DNA of 64,000 nt from Ignavibacteriota bacterium (GTDB taxonomy: Bacteria; Bacteroidota; Ignavibacteria; SZUA-365), in assembly GCA_016218045.1 (NCBI GenBank), contig JACRFB010000060.1:1-64000 (forward strand), read 5' to 3'. The position numbers and the translations under genes were made by a program. Below, piece by piece: positions 1 through 7,861 of this stretch. Under the pieces are notes generated by a model that saw nothing but the letters and a program-made list of their open reading frames with translations, searched no databases and was not told the origin of the DNA. Within the stretch, counting starts at the first letter, position 1. Every line of letters starts with the position of its first letter.

Positions 1-144
1 AAGCGGTATGGAATCGAGAAAGGTCTGCATCGGCGTCTTGCCAAAACAGTACTTTCCTGAGTGCGGCCGAACGGTGTTGTACTCGGTGAGCCAGGCGTCG
101 ACATCCTCTTGGATCTCCTCGATACTGCTGTAGATTTTACGTCG
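1..144 (-). pseudogene. C-terminal fragment of an integrase-core (IS3/IS481-type) transposase
   Basis: The minus strand is open from 144 to the window edge and reads as the end of an rve/DDE integrase domain. It shows a WLTEYN segment, then TVRPHSGKYC and GKTPMQTF, the usual tail of IS481/IS3-family transposases (W-x3-YN-x2-RPH-x-x-x-G-x-TP). The in-frame codon upstream, at 145-147, is a stop lying in a tandem repeat, so the catalytic N-terminal part is absent on this side. The C-terminus continues beyond the left edge. I read it as a decayed insertion-sequence remnant. No terminal inverted repeat is visible in the window. Confidence 0.75.
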
Positions 145-256
145 TTACCTCTTTACGCCTTCACGCCTTTACCTCTTTACGCCTTCACGCCTTTACCCCT
201 TTACGCCTTCACGCCTTTACCCCTTTACGCCTTCACGCCTTTACCCCTTTACGTCC
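145..256. repeat. 24-bp tandem repeat built of three octamers
   Basis: About four and a half copies of a 24-bp unit made of three related octamers, CTTTACGC, CTTCACGC and CTTTACCC (one early copy has CTTTACCT). It abuts the truncated transposase exactly where its reading frame stops. After the array the spacing degenerates into imperfect CTCCCGTCTTACGC-like words up to about 300. No gene is visible between 145 and the end of the DUF72 gene at 319. Confidence 0.9.
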
Positions 257-318
257 ACCGTCTCCCGTCTTACGCCTCCCGTCTTTCGTTTCCCGTTTAC
301 CGCCTCCGCCGCGAGCGA

Positions 319-1182
319 TCAAAGCGCAGCCAGCGCAGGCGTACTTTCAAGCGCGTCAGCAATGGCAATGGTCGTATCGATGGCCTGGGCGCGGGGATGA
401 TTGTTGCCGAATACGTAGACGTGTTCGGAGTACTGGGCGAGAGCGAGAATGTTGCGTACAATTTCTTCTATCTCCTGTTCTGTGTACGTGTAGTCGTACC
501 GTGTGGTGTTGTCGCCCTCGAACCAGTTGAAGGCGTTGCGGCCGTGCAGCCGGTAGTAGGCGATGCGGCGGGACGGGTAGAGCACATTGCTCGTGAGGCC
601 GGGCAGATGCGGCGCGTCGACCGAACTGAGCGCGATGCGGCGGTGCCGCGCGTATTCGACGGTGCTCTCCGTGTGCCAGCCGGCATGCCGCAGCTCGAAC
701 ACGATGGGCAGCGCCTCGAAATACTCGCAGAGGGTGTCGAGGTAGACGAAGTTTTCGGGCGTGCAGCGGAAACTGGACGGAAACTGGAACAACACCGCGG
801 CAAGCTGGCCGGTGTCGGAAAAAACCTGCAGCGAATCGGCGAACATGCGCCAGTCCTCGCGGATCGCCCGACGCTCGTGTGTGATGGATTGATGCGCCTT
901 CACGCTGAATCGCGCGTGCGGCGCCTTGTTGCGGATCTGGAACAGCGTGCTCGGACGCGGCATCGAGTAGTACGTGTAGTTCAACTCGATGGCGGGGTAG
1001 AACTGCTGATGGAAATCCAGCATCTGCGGACGCTTCGTCCCGAGAGGGTAATAGGGCCCGACCCAGTCGTCGTACGAATATCCGCTTGTGCCGATGAAAA
1101 TGCCCCTCTTCGCAAGCTTCCACAAACTCCGCGGCGGGCGAAGACGGGTGTCCTGATCTATGAACAGTGATGGCTGATACAT
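319..1182 (-). CDS. DUF72 (YecE-like) family protein
   Basis: 287-residue soluble TIM-barrel protein of the DUF72 family. The N-terminus has the family signature GTSGYSYDDWVGPYYP at about residues 31-46, followed by ELNYTYYSMP and a FSVKAHQSITHERR segment; later come PIVFELRHAGWHTE and YYRLHGRNA near the end, all typical. The biochemical function of DUF72 is unsettled. The ATG at 1180-1182 is preceded by a strong promoter and a palindrome (see 1194-1244), leaving a leader of about 27 nt. It is monocistronic: repeats lie on both sides. In other bacteria DUF72 genes often sit in light- or stress-responsive regulons next to photolyases; nothing here shows such partners. Confidence 0.9.
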   Translation of the reverse strand: MYQPSLFIDQDTRLRPPRSLWKLAKRGIFIGTSGYSYDDWVGPYYPLGTKRPQMLDFHQQFYPAIELNYTYYSMPRPSTLFQIRNKAPHARFSVKAHQSITHERRAIREDWRMFADSLQVFSDTGQLAAVLFQFPSSFRCTPENFVYLDTLCEYFEALPIVFELRHAGWHTESTVEYARHRRIALSSVDAPHLPGLTSNVLYPSRRIAYYRLHGRNAFNWFEGDNTTRYDYTYTEQEIEEIVRNILALAQYSEHVYVFGNNHPRAQAIDTTIAIADALESTPALAAL

Positions 1183-1193
1183 GGGAATCGCGT

Positions 1194-1213
1194 AGTTAGA
1201 TGTTTGTCTAACT
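1194..1213. promoter_or_regulatory. Palindromic operator candidate at the DUF72 start site
   Basis: Perfect inverted repeat with 7-bp arms AGTTAGA / TCTAACT and a 6-bp spacer, 20 bp in all. It covers the expected transcription start of the promoter at 1216-1244 and ends 11 bp before the ATG. This geometry fits a dimeric repressor site. The regulator is not identifiable from the sequence. Confidence 0.6.
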
Positions 1214-1215
1214 GC

Positions 1216-1244
1216 AATGTATCAGGCGGATTTGTCTTTGTCAA
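1216..1244 (-). promoter_or_regulatory. Sigma-70-type promoter of the DUF72 gene
   Basis: Read on the minus strand: -35 TTGACA (1239-1244), exactly 17 bp spacer, -10 TACATT (1216-1221) with an extended TG one base upstream (TGATACATT). This is the closest match to consensus I found in the window. The predicted start is near 1209, inside the palindrome. Confidence 0.75.
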
Positions 1245-1253
1245 GTACTTTTT

Positions 1254-1582
1254 TTGGTAGATGGATGGAGGGTAGATGGGTAGATGGTAGTTGGTAGATG
1301 GTAGAGGGGGTGGGGTGTGCTGGGTGCGTGTGAGGAGACAGGAGGAAGGAGGCAGGAGTGGTAGGTGGTAGATAGTAGATGGTAGTTGGTAGATGGTAGA
1401 GGGTAGAGGGGTGGGATCTGCTGGGTACGTGTGAGGAGACAGGAGGAAGGAGGCAGGAGTGGTAAGTGGTAGATAGTAGATGGGTAGATGGTAGCTTGGA
1501 GAGGCTCGGGCAGCCCCTCTTCTTTTACCTTGCTACCTTGCTGCTTGGCTACGTGGATACGTGTCACGTGGATACGTGGAAC
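1254..1582. repeat. GTAGATG-type heptamer array with a ~101-bp higher-order duplication, plus octamer block
   Basis: From 1254 to about 1497 the DNA is made of TAGATGG/GTAGTTG-like heptamers. A longer unit including GAGGAGACAGGAGGAAGGAG occurs twice, starting at 1332 and 1433 (spacing 101 bp). At 1527-1550 follow three ACCTTGCT-type octamers, the reverse complement of the octamer block at 37651, then two copies of ACGTGGATACGTG. The array begins about 10 bp upstream of the DUF72 -35 box and runs almost to the stop of the next minus-strand gene at 1590. No gene is visible in this 407-bp gap. Confidence 0.85.
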
Positions 1583-1589
1583 GCAGCCG

Positions 1590-4499
1590 TCACATCTTCA
1601 GGCACGCGCCGGTGTGAACGAATCCGCGGCTTCCGCGGATGTGATACCGGTACACGCCCGCGGGGAGATGTCGCAGGTCGATGGGGATGGTGTGGACGCC
1701 GGCGCCGAGGGCACGCCCCGCGTCCGAAACAACCACGCGGCCGAGCGCGTCGGTGAGGAAAATGTCGATGGAGGCCGGTTGCCGCAGGGCGACGCGGAAG
1801 GTGGCGATACCGCGCGCTGGCTGCGGCCATGGAGCGGAGATGTCGAAGTCACGTCGGAATACGGGAGTTTCGGATGCGGAATTCGGCTGCTCGTAGGGAC
1901 GCAGGGCGATCTGATCGAACCAGACGCGGCCGGTATGGCGGCGGAACAGGGCGTACAACGACACACGACGTATGGGTTTGGCGGGTCGTATGACTTTTGT
2001 CGCGTATTCCCAGTCGTGACTGCCGGGCGAAAACTGCGCGCACTGGCCGTAGAGGGGTGTCCCGTCGGTGTACTGCACGTCCACATACAACGCGTAATCG
2101 TTGTCCTTCGCGCCCGAGACGTCCTCGGCTTTGGACCAGCCCGACAACTCGAGATCGGCCGGCACCGCCTGATTCACGTCGATCGAGCAGTACACGCCGC
2201 GGGATTCGGTGAGACTGTCGTTGCGGACCGACACGGACCGCCGCCCGGTGCGCGCATGCGCGCCCGTGGTGTCGTACACGAATCCCTTCATATAACTGCG
2301 CCAGGCGTCGGGCATGCCGTCGTCGTTGTCGTCGATTTCAAAACTGAAATTGAGCACCAGGTTTGTGGAATCGGCGGTGACAACATTCAGCGGCGCAAGT
2401 GCGACGGCGAAAAGTCCCGTGCTCGCGTACGCCGTCACAGGCACATCGGCGCCGTGCGGCGGAGCCCCCATCGGTATCGTGGCCGTGCCCTCGTACCACG
2501 AGGGTTCGGGTCCGGCGGGGGAGCCGTCGTTGCGCAACCGCAGTTCGCGCGGACCACCGAGCGCACCGAGTGACGCGGTGACATGCAGGGGCAATCCTGT
2601 GCCGCTGCGGAACACGGTCGTCGACGAGTCGCGCGCGAGCACGCGCACGGTCACGGGAGTGCTGCCGTCGGCCGGAACCTGCGGCGGATCGAAGACGATG
2701 CTGTCGATGCGCGGCGAGGCGAGTCTGGCCGCGGGATTCGCGAGCAGAATGCATGCGCTTTTTGCGGGAATGGTGTCGCGGGCGGGTCCCGTGCCTAGTA
2801 CACCTCCCGCCACGGTGGTGCCGGGCGATACCGTCACCATGCGGCGCGAGGAGGCACCGGGGAAAACACCGGACTTTGCCGGATCGGCGTTCACGATGAC
2901 GGTCGCGTGCTCGAACTCGCGCACAAACAGCGAGGAGGCACCGGCGGATCCCGGACGCTGCAGTTCGTCCACATGCGCGATTGCGCGTGACAGTGGACGT
3001 CCGAGCGGGATGTCGAATTCCGGGAAGTGTGAAAACTCCTGATAGTCGGTCGCGTTGGCGTACAGCGACAGCGAATCGGCCACCAGCAGGTAGCTCGCCA
3101 ACGTGTACAGGCGCGCGGCGGGATCGTCGTGCGGCGCGCCCCCCAGGGCGAGCCAGGTGCGACGGAACTGGTGCTGGCAGCGCAGACCCACGTCGCAGAG
3201 TTCCTTCCAGTACGCGCCCGTGACGTATGCCGACCAGTGTGTGTACGCAAATCCCTCCGTCATTCCTCCGTCGGCGTGCAGCAGCAGGCTGTCGCTGCGC
3301 GCGGCGTACAGACCATTGAAATACGCGGGCCGCGGCGCCACGGCGGCCTTGATGGAATCGAGAAACGTGTACATGTTCGCGCCCCATGTGGCGTCGTTGT
3401 ACGCGGCGGGCGGGTAGGCATCGCAGCCCCAACGCTCGACGCGGTACCAGGTGTCGTCCTCGAAGAGTCCGTTGTATCCGTCGCGCGCGAAGCTGCGCTG
3501 TATCGATGCAACGGATGCGCGCAGCCAGGTGCTCCGCCCCACATCCATCACAAAGAATCCGTAGTAGTCGTTCATCAGGCGGTTGTTCACGTTGGTGTTG
3601 AACGATCCCGCAGCAGGGAAACGTGTGGAGCTTGCCCCGTGATACGCGCGGATCAGGCACTCGTAGCCGCCGAGGTTCCGATCACCTTCGCTCACGGTGA
3701 GAACCACCCCGTAGCTTCCCCCGCTGTCGGCCATACGGAATCGTTCGCGTCTCTCGTCGATGGTATTGTCGCGGTTGATGTCGCAGAACAGCAGCACCGA
3801 ATCGGGCGCGATGTCGCCGATGGCAATGGCCGTCACGGCGATGCGGGCCTCGCGCGGGGCGCCGGATCCGCGCGTGAAATCCACGGCTCCCAGGGCGACA
3901 GCCGCCTCGTCGCGGCGCGGACTCCGCACCGCCACGGGCCTGCCGTACGACACGGCGCCGCCGTCCGCCTCCGCATCCACACGCAGCCATGTCGCGGATT
4001 TGGGAAGCCGGACGCGCAGCGTCGTACCTTTCACGAGACTGTCGACCAGCGGCCTGAAGGTCCCGAGAGAATCAAGGGAGAAAAGAATCCGATATCCCTG
4101 AATAGGAATGGGTCGTCTGTCGCGCACCCACACAATGGATGCCGTGTCGCCGCGGAGGAACAACGCAAGTCCCGCCGGATCGCCGCAGTGCAGGAAGGCG
4201 TGTTCGTCGCGCGACACCGAATCGTACTCCGGAAACGAGGCGTGCAGCGCCACCATGTCGCGGTAGAGCAGCACGGGCAGCGCGGGATTCGTCGCATGAA
4301 GCAGCGTGATGTCGCTGCGCGATCCCTCGTCGATGAGCACGAATCGTCGCGCGGCAAGCGTGGCGAGAAAGCGGTCGCCTCCGATCGCGCCGTAATTCAC
4401 CAGGTAGGCCGCGGAACCGCGCGGTGCGTACTCCGCGGGTTGTGCGCCCGCGCGCAGGCAACAGAGGAAGAGAATCGGCAGCACTCTCCGGACGGTCAT
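1590..4499 (-). CDS. Secreted glycoside-hydrolase-like protein with T9SS sorting domain
   Basis: 969 residues from the ATG at 4497-4499, chosen because it begins a signal peptide (MTVRRVLPILFLCCLRAGA). The frame stays open 21 codons further upstream. The middle third (roughly 310-530) has NDYYGFFVMDVG, ARDGYNGLFEDDTW and a DGGMTEGFAYTHW segment, resembling the TIM-barrel of GHL15-type putative glycoside hydrolases; that assignment is by motif impression only. Around residues 720-880 a jelly-roll carbohydrate-binding-like domain (NLVLNFSFEIDDNDDG) is visible. The last ~85 residues are a type A T9SS sorting domain, with ALGRVV and PAGVYRYHIRG near the end. Substrate unknown. It is divergent from the lipoprotein gene at 4689. 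Confidence 0.7.
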   Translation of the reverse strand: MTVRRVLPILFLCCLRAGAQPAEYAPRGSAAYLVNYGAIGGDRFLATLAARRFVLIDEGSRSDITLLHATNPALPVLLYRDMVALHASFPEYDSVSRDEHAFLHCGDPAGLALFLRGDTASIVWVRDRRPIPIQGYRILFSLDSLGTFRPLVDSLVKGTTLRVRLPKSATWLRVDAEADGGAVSYGRPVAVRSPRRDEAAVALGAVDFTRGSGAPREARIAVTAIAIGDIAPDSVLLFCDINRDNTIDERRERFRMADSGGSYGVVLTVSEGDRNLGGYECLIRAYHGASSTRFPAAGSFNTNVNNRLMNDYYGFFVMDVGRSTWLRASVASIQRSFARDGYNGLFEDDTWYRVERWGCDAYPPAAYNDATWGANMYTFLDSIKAAVAPRPAYFNGLYAARSDSLLLHADGGMTEGFAYTHWSAYVTGAYWKELCDVGLRCQHQFRRTWLALGGAPHDDPAARLYTLASYLLVADSLSLYANATDYQEFSHFPEFDIPLGRPLSRAIAHVDELQRPGSAGASSLFVREFEHATVIVNADPAKSGVFPGASSRRMVTVSPGTTVAGGVLGTGPARDTIPAKSACILLANPAARLASPRIDSIVFDPPQVPADGSTPVTVRVLARDSSTTVFRSGTGLPLHVTASLGALGGPRELRLRNDGSPAGPEPSWYEGTATIPMGAPPHGADVPVTAYASTGLFAVALAPLNVVTADSTNLVLNFSFEIDDNDDGMPDAWRSYMKGFVYDTTGAHARTGRRSVSVRNDSLTESRGVYCSIDVNQAVPADLELSGWSKAEDVSGAKDNDYALYVDVQYTDGTPLYGQCAQFSPGSHDWEYATKVIRPAKPIRRVSLYALFRRHTGRVWFDQIALRPYEQPNSASETPVFRRDFDISAPWPQPARGIATFRVALRQPASIDIFLTDALGRVVVSDAGRALGAGVHTIPIDLRHLPAGVYRYHIRGSRGFVHTGACLKM

Positions 4500-4630
4500 C
4501 GGCGGATCTCGCGACTGTGATGGAGGCAAAATAGGCAGAATGTCCCGAAGCGGGAATACCACACACGAATCCGGCGCGGGCCGTTTCCGATGCAGATATC
4601 CGCATCCGCACTACCGCACCGCGGTTGCGG

Positions 4631-4659
4631 TTGCCTTTCCGTGCAGCACATTCTATATT
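4631..4659 (+). promoter_or_regulatory. Promoter of the lipoprotein-subtilase pair
   Basis: -35 TTGCCT (4631-4636), 17 bp, -10 TATATT (4654-4659). The -10 extends to TATATTTC, one base from the Bacteroidota TAnnTTTG element. The expected start lies about 25 nt upstream of the ATG at 4689. Confidence 0.55.
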
Positions 4660-4688
4660 TCTTCATTCCTCTGACATCGGGGGTTCCC

Positions 4689-5267
4689 ATGATCCTGCGT
4701 CTGATCGGTGTTGTTCTGACCGCTCTTACCCTGTGCGCCTGTTCGCAGCCGCCGGGAGAGCCCGCGGCAAAATTCACGTCGTCGCTGAAGAAGTCCGTCG
4801 AGGCCCACTCCGACACGCAGACGCTGTTCAGCGTGCTCTGCATCCCGACGCGCCCGATCACCGCCGACATGCGCGGCGAGGCGCTTGTCCACGCCCGCGA
4901 GGCCGACGCGCTCGGCGATCATCTTCTCCGCGCGTCGGTGACAGGCGGGCAGCTCCGCGCGCTCGCGGCACTCGACTGGATCGAACGCGTGGATCTCGAT
5001 CCCGAAAACAAATTCGACCTGCCGCTCCGCACGGCGGTGCAACGGGCGCGGCGCGGTGGCGGACAGGCGCGCCTCGACGTGCTCGGCAAATGCGGCCGCG
5101 CGATTTCCCCCGAAATAAAAAAAGGACTGCAGGAGACGGGCGCGCGCATCGGCAGCGTGATCGGAGACATGTTCACGGCCGATGCCGATCTCGCGGCGCT
5201 GTACGCGCTTGCCGCGCTCGACGATGTCACCCTGCTGCAGTTGTCGCAGACCCGCGACACGCGTTGA
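4689..5267 (+). CDS. Lipoprotein with two subtilase-prodomain-like repeats
   Basis: 192-residue predicted lipoprotein. The signal sequence MILRLIGVVLTALTLCAC ends in a lipobox (LCAC). The mature part appears to contain two copies of one motif: a stretch ending ALGDHLLRASVTGGQLRALAAL (about 73-95) and a second ending GSVIGDMFTADADLAALYALAAL (about 153-176). Both resemble the prodomain of the downstream subtilase (RAGDVLLARVPADALRAVAS). It lies 31 bp upstream of that gene and is probably cotranscribed. I infer an inhibitor, chaperone or membrane tether for the protease; no direct evidence. I do not recognise a named family. The start at 4689 is set by the signal peptide; an in-frame upstream start at 4590 would spoil it. 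Confidence 0.75.
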   Translation: MILRLIGVVLTALTLCACSQPPGEPAAKFTSSLKKSVEAHSDTQTLFSVLCIPTRPITADMRGEALVHAREADALGDHLLRASVTGGQLRALAALDWIERVDLDPENKFDLPLRTAVQRARRGGGQARLDVLGKCGRAISPEIKKGLQETGARIGSVIGDMFTADADLAALYALAALDDVTLLQLSQTRDTR

Positions 5268-5298
5268 CGACTTCCTCAAAAGCAAAACCGGAACTGTC

Positions 5299-7584
5299 AT
5301 GAAATATCTGCGTCTTCTCACCCTCGCCCTTCTGTGCCTCTCCTCCACTGCCGCGCAGACCTTCCCCGACGCGTCCTCGCTGCTCAAACCCTCGTTTCCC
5401 GCGGTCCCGGGAGCGGCGCAGGTCGTGCACATCGATGCGACCGCGGCCAAACTCGACACGCGCCTTTTACATTTCGGAGTAACGGATGCGGGACTCCGAA
5501 AATCCGCGGCACCGCTGCTTTCGTCCGGACTGCTGCCCGTGGAATGGATCGGCGGCAGGATGCTCCTGCCGGTGTTTGTTCTCTGCAACGGCAATCCCGA
5601 CGAGGCCGCCGCGGCCATACGCGCGGCGGGAGGCGACGCCGGCACGCGGGCGGGCGATGTGCTTCTGGCTCGTGTACCGGCGGACGCACTGCGCGCCGTT
5701 GCCTCATCCCGCGCGGTGCGGGCGATCCAGGCATCGTCGTTCCTGAACCCGCTGCTGAACGAGAGCCGTCGCGAGATCCGCGCCGATGCGGTCCATGCGG
5801 GGACGAATCTGCCGCAGGCCTACTCGGGACAGGGTGTCGTGGTCGGTGTCGTCGACTCGGGCATCGACTGGGCGCACCCGGATTTTTCGACACGAAACGG
5901 ATCGCGCATTCAATACTTGTGGGACATGTCGGATTCGGTCAGCACCGTCGCGTCACCTCCCGTGGAATACGGATATGGACGCGAGTACACACGCGCCGCG
6001 CTCGAGGCGGGCATCGCGCTTGAACGCGACCTCCCGGATGGTTTTGGACACGGCACACATGTCACGGGCACGGCCGCCGGAAACGGTAACGCCAATGCCG
6101 AATACACCGGCATTGCGCCCAAGGCCGATATCATATTCGTCAAAGGATTCAGGAGCGGCCCGGGTTTCAAGGATACCGACGTCATCAACGGCTGCGACTG
6201 GATATTCAAACGCGCGGCCGCTCTCGGAATGCCGGCGGTGATCAACCTCAGTCTCGGAGGGCATGCGGGCCCGCACGACGGATCCACATTGTACGAGCGC
6301 AGTCTCGACGCGCTGACGGGCCCAGGCCGCATCATTGTTGCGGCTGCGGGAAATGAGGGCGACAGGCGCATGCACGTGCGGTACACGACGGGCGGCAGTG
6401 ACGACGAGCCGCGTGTCACGTTCTTCCGTGTGCAGCAGGGCGCGCCGCTTGCGGCCATCGACATCTGGTACAGCGGCGGTCCGGTGAATGTGGGCCTCGC
6501 GTGGTACGATCCGTATCCCACGCTGCTCGGACATACGGCCGCCGTGCCCGCTGGCGGAGCGATGAATCTGTCGCCCGTGACGATCGGCGGACCCGTCCCC
6601 GGCTTCTATTCACTCGCAAATATCGCGTCGGATCCCGTAAACGGACTTGGGCATGCGGAAATTATACTGCTCAACAACACGCAGTCACCCATCATGCTGG
6701 AAGACGTCGTGTTTGCCCTGTATACACATGGATCCGGCACTCTCGACGCCTGGTTCGTGCGCGGGGGCGAGTTCGGTCCGACACGCCATGACGACTATCA
6801 CATCATACCGGGGGATTACCGGTCCAGTGTCGGCACGCCCGGCACCGCGAAGCGTCTGATCACGGTCGGTTCCTACGTTACAAAAAACACCTGGACCGAT
6901 GTGAACGGCACAACACAGACACAGGACGGCAATCCCACGGTCGGCGACCTTTCCTCATTCAGCAGCAGCGGACCCACCCGCGACGGACGCCTGAAGCCCG
7001 AGATCTCCGCGCCCGGCGAGGCGATACTGTCCGCGCTGTCCGCCGACTGCGGCGCACCTGATGCGAGCGTGCTCTTCGGTGGACGTTATCAGAAGATGCA
7101 GGGCACGAGCATGGCGTCGCCGCATGTGACGGGTACCGTTGCGTTGATGCTCGAGAAAAATTCCGCACTCGACGTCGACGACGTGCGCAATACCCTCATC
7201 ACCACCGCGCGCACCGATGCCTTCACCGGCGCCGTGCCCAATGTGCAGTTCGGTCACGGCAAACTCGACGCCTTCGCCGCCGTGCAGCGCACCACGCCGC
7301 GAAAGAGCCGCACCGCGCCGCCCGCGTCGTTCTCGGTGACGGTGTATCCGAATCCAACTGCGGGCAACACTGTCCTCTCGTACACGTTGCCTCATGCTGC
7401 CGATCTGCGCCTGCGCATCACCGACGCACTCGGCCGCACCGTGGCGCAGCGGGAACTGCTGTCACAGACCGAGGGCACGTATCGGCTTCCGCTCACAATC
7501 GACGCCGTGCCCGCGGGTGTCTACTTTTACACCCTGCAGGCGGGCGAGTCCGTGCAGAGCGGCCGGATTGTCCGGACACCGTAA
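5299..7584 (+). CDS. S8 family serine peptidase with T9SS sorting domain
   Basis: 761-residue secreted subtilase. A signal peptide (MKYLRLLTLALLCLSSTAAQ) is followed by a prodomain to about residue 150. The catalytic domain has D186 (VVDSGIDWAHPDF), H251 (GFGHGTHVTG) and S604 (GTSMASPHVTG), with a long insertion, probably a PA-like or beta-rich domain, between His and Ser. The C-terminus (about 680-761) is a T9SS type A domain: VYPNPTAGN, then ALGRTV and PAGVYFYTLQAG. Expected to be exported through the outer membrane and processed there. The ATG at 5299 is chosen over the upstream frame because it opens the signal peptide. It pairs with the prodomain-like lipoprotein just upstream. Confidence 0.92.
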   Translation: MKYLRLLTLALLCLSSTAAQTFPDASSLLKPSFPAVPGAAQVVHIDATAAKLDTRLLHFGVTDAGLRKSAAPLLSSGLLPVEWIGGRMLLPVFVLCNGNPDEAAAAIRAAGGDAGTRAGDVLLARVPADALRAVASSRAVRAIQASSFLNPLLNESRREIRADAVHAGTNLPQAYSGQGVVVGVVDSGIDWAHPDFSTRNGSRIQYLWDMSDSVSTVASPPVEYGYGREYTRAALEAGIALERDLPDGFGHGTHVTGTAAGNGNANAEYTGIAPKADIIFVKGFRSGPGFKDTDVINGCDWIFKRAAALGMPAVINLSLGGHAGPHDGSTLYERSLDALTGPGRIIVAAAGNEGDRRMHVRYTTGGSDDEPRVTFFRVQQGAPLAAIDIWYSGGPVNVGLAWYDPYPTLLGHTAAVPAGGAMNLSPVTIGGPVPGFYSLANIASDPVNGLGHAEIILLNNTQSPIMLEDVVFALYTHGSGTLDAWFVRGGEFGPTRHDDYHIIPGDYRSSVGTPGTAKRLITVGSYVTKNTWTDVNGTTQTQDGNPTVGDLSSFSSSGPTRDGRLKPEISAPGEAILSALSADCGAPDASVLFGGRYQKMQGTSMASPHVTGTVALMLEKNSALDVDDVRNTLITTARTDAFTGAVPNVQFGHGKLDAFAAVQRTTPRKSRTAPPASFSVTVYPNPTAGNTVLSYTLPHAADLRLRITDALGRTVAQRELLSQTEGTYRLPLTIDAVPAGVYFYTLQAGESVQSGRIVRTP

Positions 7585-7861
7585 TGGTGTGAGAACTGGG
7601 ACGTTGGGAGTAGGGAGTTGGGAGTACGGGGTAGCTGGGCCGTCGCGGTAGCGAGAGCAACACTTTAATCGCCCATGAGATTGTAGTAGGCGGTTGATCT
7701 GCCTCGCGTCTTCCGTCTCCCTACTCCCTACTCCCCCGTCCCCCGTCACCCGTCACCCGTCCCCCGTCACGACTCCCCAGTCACGTCTCCGGGAGGTCGT
7801 CGGTCGTTTTCAATTCTCCCCGCCGCGGCGTATTTTTTGATTCTTTCACAGAAAGCAACCC
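7585..7861. repeat. Intergenic heptamer repeats in opposed orientation
   Basis: 277-bp gap without a credible gene. At about 7598-7635 run GGAGTAG/GGAGTTG heptamers; at about 7718-7790 run the complementary CTCCCTA and CCCCGTCAC words. The two blocks could fold into an imperfect long hairpin about 80 bp apart. The PHP gene start follows without an obvious Shine-Dalgarno; a T-rich TATTTTTTG at 7831-7839 could serve as its -10 region. Confidence 0.6.

Noticed and set aside
61-1170. Plus-strand frame of 369 codons opposite the DUF72 gene
   Set aside because: It crosses the tandem repeat and is antisense to a clear DUF72 family gene; no family features in its own frame.
7718-7790. Intrinsic terminator after the subtilase gene
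   Set aside because: The opposed repeat blocks can pair, but the match is imperfect, about 80 bp apart, and there is no T-tract.
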